Shown: positions 58,341 through 64,000 of the stretch, in pieces
Position numbering within the stretch: position 1 is the first letter of the stretch
Layout of the letters: each line of letters opens with the position of its first letter
Assembly (NCBI GenBank): GCA_030849465.1
Contig: JARVLF010000002.1
Span: 248,001-312,000 of the forward strand
Source of the DNA: Moesziomyces globuligerus
Taxonomy: Eukaryota > Basidiomycota > Ustilaginomycetes > Ustilaginales > Ustilaginaceae
Length of the DNA stretch: 64,000 nucleotides
Direction of reading: 5' to 3'
Translations under genes and position numbers: made by a program
Notes under the pieces: generated by a model
The model's input: only the letters and a program-made list of their open reading frames with translations
Told to the model about the DNA's origin: nothing
Database searches by the model: none

Positions 58341-60109
58341 GGGGGATGGTCGGACGGGGCGGCGACGTGGGGGTTGGGCATGGCGAATCCGCCCGCGCCC
58401 GGCACGAACGCACCCGGAGTGGGCGCATAGCTCGCCTCGCCGCCCGCGGGAGCGTTGAGGTCGCGCTGCTGCGATCCGTACGGATTCGGATACGGAGGCG
58501 GCGCCGAACCGCCATAGCCCCCGTAGCCCGACGCTGCAGGATACGCCGACCCAGGCTGGGGATATCCTCCTCCCCCAGGCTGCGGATATCCGCTCCCCGG
58601 CTGAGGGTAGCCACCACCTTGCTGTGGATACGCGCCGCCTGGTTGGGGATAGCCTCCGGGTTGTGGATACCCTGCCTGCTGAGCGTATCCTGCTCCGGGC
58701 TGGCCGGGCTGCGGGTATGCGGCGGGCTGCTGCGGGTATCCGGGCTGGTGGCTATACCCGCTGAGGCCGTCGTCCGCGACCTGCGGGGGCAGAGCGCCGC
58801 CTGCGCTGGGCACGGGTGTTGCGCCCTGGAGTGCCGCATCGCGCTCGCGCCTAAACGTGTCCATCTGAGCCCGGAAGGCGGCCTCCTTTTGAGCCTTTGC
58901 CTGCGCCTTCTTCTCGCGCCTGCGCTTGGCGGAGCGATTCCAGCTCGAGATCTTTTCGTTCTCGTCGCTCGCGTCGTACGAGGTGTCGATGGGGCCGAGC
59001 AGCAGCTTGAGGCAGTAGAGCTCCTGGGTGAGTTGGACGCCGGTGCTCGCCTGGACCTGGCGCGATTCGATGTGGATATCCGAGCAGACGTCGACGAGGT
59101 CGCCGACGTCCGGGTCGTTGTCGATGGAATCGAGCCACTCCTGCGCCTCGCGGTCGTTGCCGACCGCAGCGATCTGGAACGAGATGGCGTCTTCGCCGTA
59201 GCGCGAAGCGGCGAGCGTTCGTTTGGCGCTCTGCAGCACGCGGACGATCTTCTGGTTCGCCTCGCCCGAGCCGGTGGGGCGACCGTCGGTGATGACGAGC
59301 ACCAGTGCCGGTTTGGCCAGCCTGCCCTCGCGTGCGGGTGCGAGGACGAGGGGTTCGAGGATCTTGGCTTCGAGCGAAGCGCCCATCGGCGTAGCGCGAC
59401 CGTCGTAGGCGCAGCGCGAGGTGAGCTGGTCGGCTTCGGCGACGTTGTGGATGCGTTGCTGGACGGGAGCGTTCATCCAGGCCACCTCCATGCCGTCCGG
59501 ATCGAAGCGGGCTGCAGCATCGGCGGCGCGTTTGAGGATGCCGGCGAGGGCATCGCGTCGACGCGTGCCCTCGGATCGCATCGACGCCGAGTCGTCGAGG
59601 AGGAACATGACGTCGAAGAGCGCGAGCTTGACCAGGTCCTGCGCGAGGTAGGGCGGCAGCTGCCACGAATCGGCACACTGCGCCAGCGCGCCCGAGCTCG
59701 CGAGGTGCTGCGCGATGCGCGCCACGTCGGCAAACGTGTAGAACGGATAGAGGTACTGGTCCATCACGCACGTCGCCAGCAGGTTGGCAATGTGCTTCCA
59801 GTCGCGCAGCGAGTCCCAGGTGAGGTTCGGATTGTTGGCCGCCGCCGCTGCCGCCGTCGCGGTTGTCGCGTTGGAATTCGAGTGCTGGTGGTGGGCGTAC
59901 GCACCAGCCGCAGCGACGGCCGCACCACCGAGCGCGGCACCACCCCACGAAGAGGCGTGCGAATGGTTGCCCGACGACGACATGGGAGCGGCGGTGGGCG
60001 CGGGGGCGAGATGGTGGGGCTGCTGGTGTTTCTTGGAAGCCTTGTAGAGCATGAGCGCCGTGATTCCGACGGCGAGACCTGCCACGACGAGTTTCGTGTT
60101 GAAGCCCAT
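58265..60109 (-). CDS. Membrane-anchored vWA-domain protein with YPQPG repeats
   Basis: A 614-residue protein starting MGFNTKLVVAGLAVG. Residues about 5-23 are one membrane segment, followed by a His/Ser/Ala-rich linker. A helical region (about 95-163, NLTWDSLRDWKHIANLLATC) precedes a von Willebrand A domain at about 165-365, with the metal-adhesion motif DDSAS (Asp172, Ser174, Ser176) and later RATPMGASLEAKI and VLVITDGRPTGSG. A basic coiled segment (SAKRRREKKAQAKAQ) lies near 400. The C-terminal 180 residues consist of degenerate Tyr-Pro-Gln-Pro-Gly repeats ending in a polyglutamine run. Related vWA proteins are common in basidiomycetes, but their role is not known to me. The frame is open nine codons upstream of the ATG used. 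Confidence 0.85.
58307..58338. repeat. (CTG)n polyglutamine tract in vWA gene
   Basis: CTG triplets on the plus strand encode about eleven Gln near the C-terminus of the vWA protein. Confidence 0.9.
58550..58770. repeat. Coding repeats for Tyr-Pro-Gln-Pro-Gly units
   Basis: At least eight degenerate copies of a 15- to 24-bp unit encode YPQPGG, YPQQGG or GYPQQP in the vWA protein. Confidence 0.85.
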
Positions 60110-60596
60110 CTGCCCAGCTGCTGAGAAATGGAGCAAAGATCAAAGATAAGGCACGGATGAGAAACAGGCCGGATCAAGCCGAGCCTTTGCCGGGGGCTTT
60201 ATATTTCAAAGGTGCTTGGCTTGGCCTGTGCGGATGCTGCTTGGCCTGCCCAAAAAAGGCGCGCCGACGTCACAGCTCGAAACAAGGCGGTGCAGCAGCG
60301 AAAACACGCCAAGGCGCAGACCCGATTCGTGATCGGGCCACAAAAAGGCTGTGTGCGCATGAAACGCCAACACCTCGGCCGCGCCTCGCGCCTCGCGCCG
60401 CGCGGCTGTGTTGCTACAGCACCGCCTCCCACTACAGTACCCTCGACCTTCTGATGCGCACTCGAGTCCTCTTGCCCTCGAGCATAGGCCTGATGTCAGA
60501 GACGATTGTTGTGTTGGTGATGATTGCATGGGGGGGATAGGGAAATGAGTGAGGATGATACCACGATGCAGAGAGGAAGCCAAGAGAAACGCATGG
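60110..60596. other. Intergenic region upstream of vWA gene
   Basis: About 490 bases between the vWA start and the transportin stop, with a TATA-like element on the minus strand. No gene is supported. Confidence 0.5.
60198..60204 (-). promoter_or_regulatory. TATA-like box of vWA gene
   Basis: The minus strand reads aaaTATAAAGcc, 95 bases upstream of the vWA ATG in sequence that is otherwise GC-rich. Confidence 0.4.
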
Positions 60597-63489
60597 CTAG
60601 AGACCGTAGCGGTCTGCCAACCTCTGGACGATGACGGGCGGGAACTGCGCCTTCTGAACCTCCCACTGCGGGCCGCTCATGTCGCGGAAGCCGGTGAGGA
60701 TCTTGCGGAACATGTCGTTGAGCTCTGCGCTCGGCGTCGACCAGCGCACGACGGCGTTGCAAAAGTAGACAAAGCCCTTGGCCGCACCGTTGGGGTTGAC
60801 CTGGATCATCTCGCAGAGGCCGCGGAAGGCCGAGTCCTTTTCGTCGTTGTCCTTGATGTCCCACAGCGCCTGACACCAGGATTCGATAAACACCTCGAGA
60901 TGTGGCGCCACCAGCTGCGGCTGCACCAGCCCGAGCCGACCGATGGTCACCGCCGCATTCTCCGAGAGCGACTTGACCGACTTTGTCGAGAGCAACACGG
61001 GCACCAGTCGCTTGATCAACTCGTCGACCCACGGCACGAGCTCCGCATCGCCACTGCCGTACTGCAGCGCAATCTCGCCCACCGCCCACGCCGCATTGTT
61101 GCACACCGACACGTTCTCCATCTTGGGCTCGGGCTCGATCTGCCGGATGAGCTCGGGCATGAGCCCGCCCAGATACGGCTTGAGCAGGTCAAAGCACGAG
61201 ATGGCCAGGTCGCCCAGCAGCGCATACGCAGACTGGCGCACCGGCGCCTCGACGTTGGTGATGCAGTGGCCCAGCAGCGGCAGCAGCGACGGTTGCGAGC
61301 CCGCCACCAGATCGCGCACCGCCGTGTTCAGACCCTGCGTCAAGCCACTCAGCAGATCGAGCGCCACAATGATAAACGTGCGGTCCGGCACGTCCTGATC
61401 CACCGCCGGCTTCTGCGCCTCGGCCTCGGCCGCCGCCAGATTGTCGTGCACGATGCCGACGCAGCGCTGAAACACGGGCGGCGAGTAGGGCAGGAAGCCC
61501 GGTCCGACGGCGATCGTCACGGACGACATGCACTCGAGCAGCGGGATGAGGTCCGGATCCGTATCGTGCAGGCCCTGCCACTTTGCGATGAGTGGCGGCA
61601 TGACAATCTCGACGTACTCGGGCCGATTCAACGCCGAGCCCACCGAGTCGGCGAGCGTGCCTAACGCGTCGTAGAGGATGAGCAGGTTCTTCTGCTGGTA
61701 CTTGTCAAACGCGTAGACGAGCGTCTTGAGCACCGGCTCGAGGAACGGCTCCAGGCTGCGCCCCGCCTCCTCCTCGAGCGTGGCGAACGCGCTGCAGCCG
61801 GCCTCCTGCACGCGCTTGTTGTTGTCGAGCACCATGCTCAGCAGCCCCTCCATGGCAGGCACGAAAAACTGCTGCTGGTGCTCGGGCGTCTCGGCGGCCA
61901 CGCACCAGCTCGAGTACCGACCCAGCGTCCAGCAGGTGATGGAGCGCACCAGCGGCTTGGTGTCCTTGAGGCTGTTGATGAGGAACGGCACGAGCGTCGG
62001 CAGATGCGGCTGGATGCCCGCGATGCATCCCTCGGCGATCGCGCCCAGCGCCAGGATGCCGCACTCGCGCTGCAGCCAGTCGTCGCTGAAGAGCCGCTCC
62101 TTGAGATACGGCAGGAGGATCTCGAGCAGCTCGTCGCCAAAGTTGACCGCCATCACGTCGAGCGCGGCGGCCGAGCACTTGCGCAGGTTCCAGTCCGAGA
62201 TGCCGTCGTCGTCCTCGTCGTCGTCGTCGTCGTCGTCTTCAAAGTCGTCCTCGTCGTCGTCCTGCGCCTCGATGGCGGCGCGCGACTTGCCCGTGCCCGA
62301 GGCGCCGCCGTTGGCCGCGTCGTCGAGGTGCTCGTTGCGATGCGCGCCGCCGCCGTAGTGGCGCGGCTTGATGTCTTCGGCGCGGTCGGGCACCGCCGCA
62401 TCGTCCTCGTCGCCGCCGAGCATGAGCAGATCGAGCTCGTTGTAGACCATGCCCTTGAGCAGCACGGGTGCCACCTTGTGGAGGTAAGGGCGCAGCTTGT
62501 CCTTGAGCGAGGGTTCCTCTGCGAACTGGAGCCAGAACTCGCACGCCTCCAACGAGACGTCGTCGTCCTTGTCCTGGGTCGAGTAGAGCATGTATTCGAC
62601 GACGTTGTCCATCTCGGGGATGAGCTTGTCGGGGCGGACGCCGAGGATGAGGACGAGCGCCTGGCAGACGTATCTGCGCACGTTTGCGCTCTCGTCGCTG
62701 GCGCGCTTGAAGAGCGCGGCGAGGAAGGCGTCGATGTGGTTCTGGAGCGCGGCGGAGCCGATCTGGACAAACTGGTTGAGGCAGTTGAGCGCATGCATGC
62801 GGATGCGGGCGTCGGCGTGCTGGGTGGCCTCGATGAACTTGGGGATGAGGATGTCGATGGGCTTGACGCCGTTGAGCTCGCAGAGCTCGAGCTCGCGCGG
62901 GATGTCTTCGCAGATCTTGGCGAGCGAGCTAAAGGCGCCCTCGGCCTCGTCGGTGCTTTGCGAGCCCATGAGTTCGCCGAGCTTGGAGAGACCTTCTGGC
63001 CAGCCCTGCGGGGTGAGGATGGTCATGAGCATCGAGACGACCTGGGTGGCGGTGCGACGGAGCATGTCCTCGGGCAGGCTGAGCGCGGGGATGATGGCGT
63101 GCTTGACGTACTCGAACGACTCTGGCGAGATGAGGTCGTTGTGGAAGAGGATGTGGTTCTTGAGGATGAGTCCGGCTACGGAGCGCGTGGCGAGGTCTTC
63201 CGAGGTGAGCGAGGTGAGTGTGAAGACGCAGTAGTTGGCGTAGTCGGGGATCTGGCTGACCGCATCGAGGCGCTGCGGAAGGTGGAAAAGGCGGAGAGGG
63301 ACGGGAGGCACGGGAGGTTCAAGGGTCAGTGGATGTGTGCTAGGGATGCTTCATGCGCGCTGGAGCGAGAGGGTGGGGACGTACCTGTGCGATCCGTTCC
63401 TGGACATCCATTTGCGGGCTTTGCGAGTCGCGAAAGAGCTGTACGAGCTCTGCGAGCCCGTCTTGGGACGGTTGCCAATTCGATGACAT
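60597..63489 (-). CDS. Transportin (karyopherin beta-2, Kap104-like)
   Basis: Two exons on the minus strand: 63489-63385 (35 codons) and 63272-60597, with a 112-nt intron starting gtacgt and ending ccgcag. Exon 1 supplies the conserved N-terminal helix (MSSNWQPSQDGLAELVQLF, then SQSPQMDVQERIAQ) that exon 2 alone lacks; joined they give 926 residues. The protein is built of HEAT repeats (PDYANYCVFTLTS, RSVAGLILKNH, NVRRYVCQALVLI, WTLGRYSSWC, AAWAVGEIALQYG). The acidic H8-type loop at about 369-391 (DDDEDDFEDDDDDDDEDDDG) is the transportin hallmark used to release cargo on RanGTP binding. It imports PY-NLS cargoes such as hnRNP proteins into the nucleus. Confidence 0.95.
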
Positions 63490-63915
63490 GGTGGTCAGGG
63501 AAAGTGTGGGGGCGCTGACGTGTGTGCGAGCAGGGACGCAGCGACGCGGGTGATCGAGAGCTTGGCTGCCGTCGGTCGGGTGAGGGAGCTGTGTGTGGCT
63601 TGAAGCCCGAGGGTGGAGGTGCGAGACGACGTATCCGGCGTGAGAATGCGGAACGAAGGGATGCGGGAGGACCGTCGGCTGGAACCAAGTCGGAGCGGCA
63701 CACGGATCTCCCAGTGACGGCTGTTGCGCAGAAGGCGGCTGTGCTGTCAGGGGGTTGGATGCGGCTGAGGCTAGGGCGATGGTGTTGCAGCTGGACGTGG
63801 CGGCGGGAGGCTAGGTCGGAAGAGTAGGGACGGTGGCTGTCTACTGCAGCGCTGACTCCGAGAGCGATGCGGGCCGGGCGGGAGAGGTTGGCCGATGCGG
63901 GGGAGGTGTGCGAGG
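63490..63915. other. Intergenic region upstream of transportin
   Basis: About 425 bases; open frames on both strands have no family features. No element recognised. Confidence 0.45.
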
Positions 63916-64000
63916 CTAGCTGAGCTTGGATGGCTCACGTCCGGGCGGGTTGACGACGGCCTCGAGCACCGACGTAAGAGTGCGAGATGGGCGTCGAGAA
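63916..64000 (-). CDS. Possible 3' end of a gene running past the window
   Basis: The minus strand is open for 27 codons from the window edge to a TAG at 63918-63916. The peptide (TLTSVLEAVVNPPGREPSK, then LS) has mostly G or C third positions, like real genes here. Too short to identify; it could also be chance. Confidence 0.28.
   Translation of the reverse strand, partial: SRRPSRTLTSVLEAVVNPPGREPSKLS

Overview
The window is nuclear DNA from a fungus, most likely a smut (Ustilaginomycotina/Ustilaginales). The evidence is GC-rich codons, tightly packed and mostly intronless genes with a few short GT-AG introns, a dispersed 5S rRNA gene, a fungal gene set (ATG9, PalC, an NuA4 Eaf6-like subunit, a Q-rich SNF5 with a GATA-type finger), and three exact copies of the nonamer ACAAAGGGA, which is the pheromone response element bound by Prf1 in Ustilago. 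The species cannot be fixed from sequence reading alone.

Layout. 1-5024: 3' part of a uracil-5-carboxylate (iso-orotate) decarboxylase, a convergent aldehyde dehydrogenase, and a thymine-7-hydroxylase-type dioxygenase. Together these look like a thymine-to-uracil salvage cluster. 5970-18282: ATG9, a very large polyglutamine SNF5, and the methylcrotonoyl-CoA carboxylase alpha subunit. 18496-20811: a p24 cargo receptor, a COX23-like twin CX9C protein and an EAF6-like protein. 21188-27546: a gene-sparse, lineage-specific-looking stretch with a divergent MFS-like protein, a small one-pass membrane ORF and a Ser/Thr-rich multi-pass glycoprotein. The last two diverge from a promoter holding the pheromone-response-element cluster. 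27728-35161: an intron-containing tRNA-Phe, the three-exon HDEL/KDEL receptor ERD2, a DAG/sphingoid-kinase-type lipid kinase, cohesin SMC3 and a 5S rRNA gene.

35323-49197: an RRM protein, a tail-anchored FHA coiled-coil protein (SLMAP/Far10/Vps64-like), a repeat-rich 1.5 kb intergenic region, a giant alpha-arrestin-like protein with two LPxY motifs, and PalC of the Rim/Pal pH pathway. 49411-63489: an unrecognised coiled-coil protein, a Drs2-type P4-ATPase, a pinin-domain protein, a membrane-anchored vWA protein and transportin (Kap104-like, two exons). The last 85 bases may hold the end of another minus-strand gene.

The two most interesting signals are the thymine-salvage trio at the left edge and the pheromone-response-element cluster at 25336-25662 feeding two uncharacterised membrane proteins. 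All functional names rest on motif reading and recall of families; no database search was possible.
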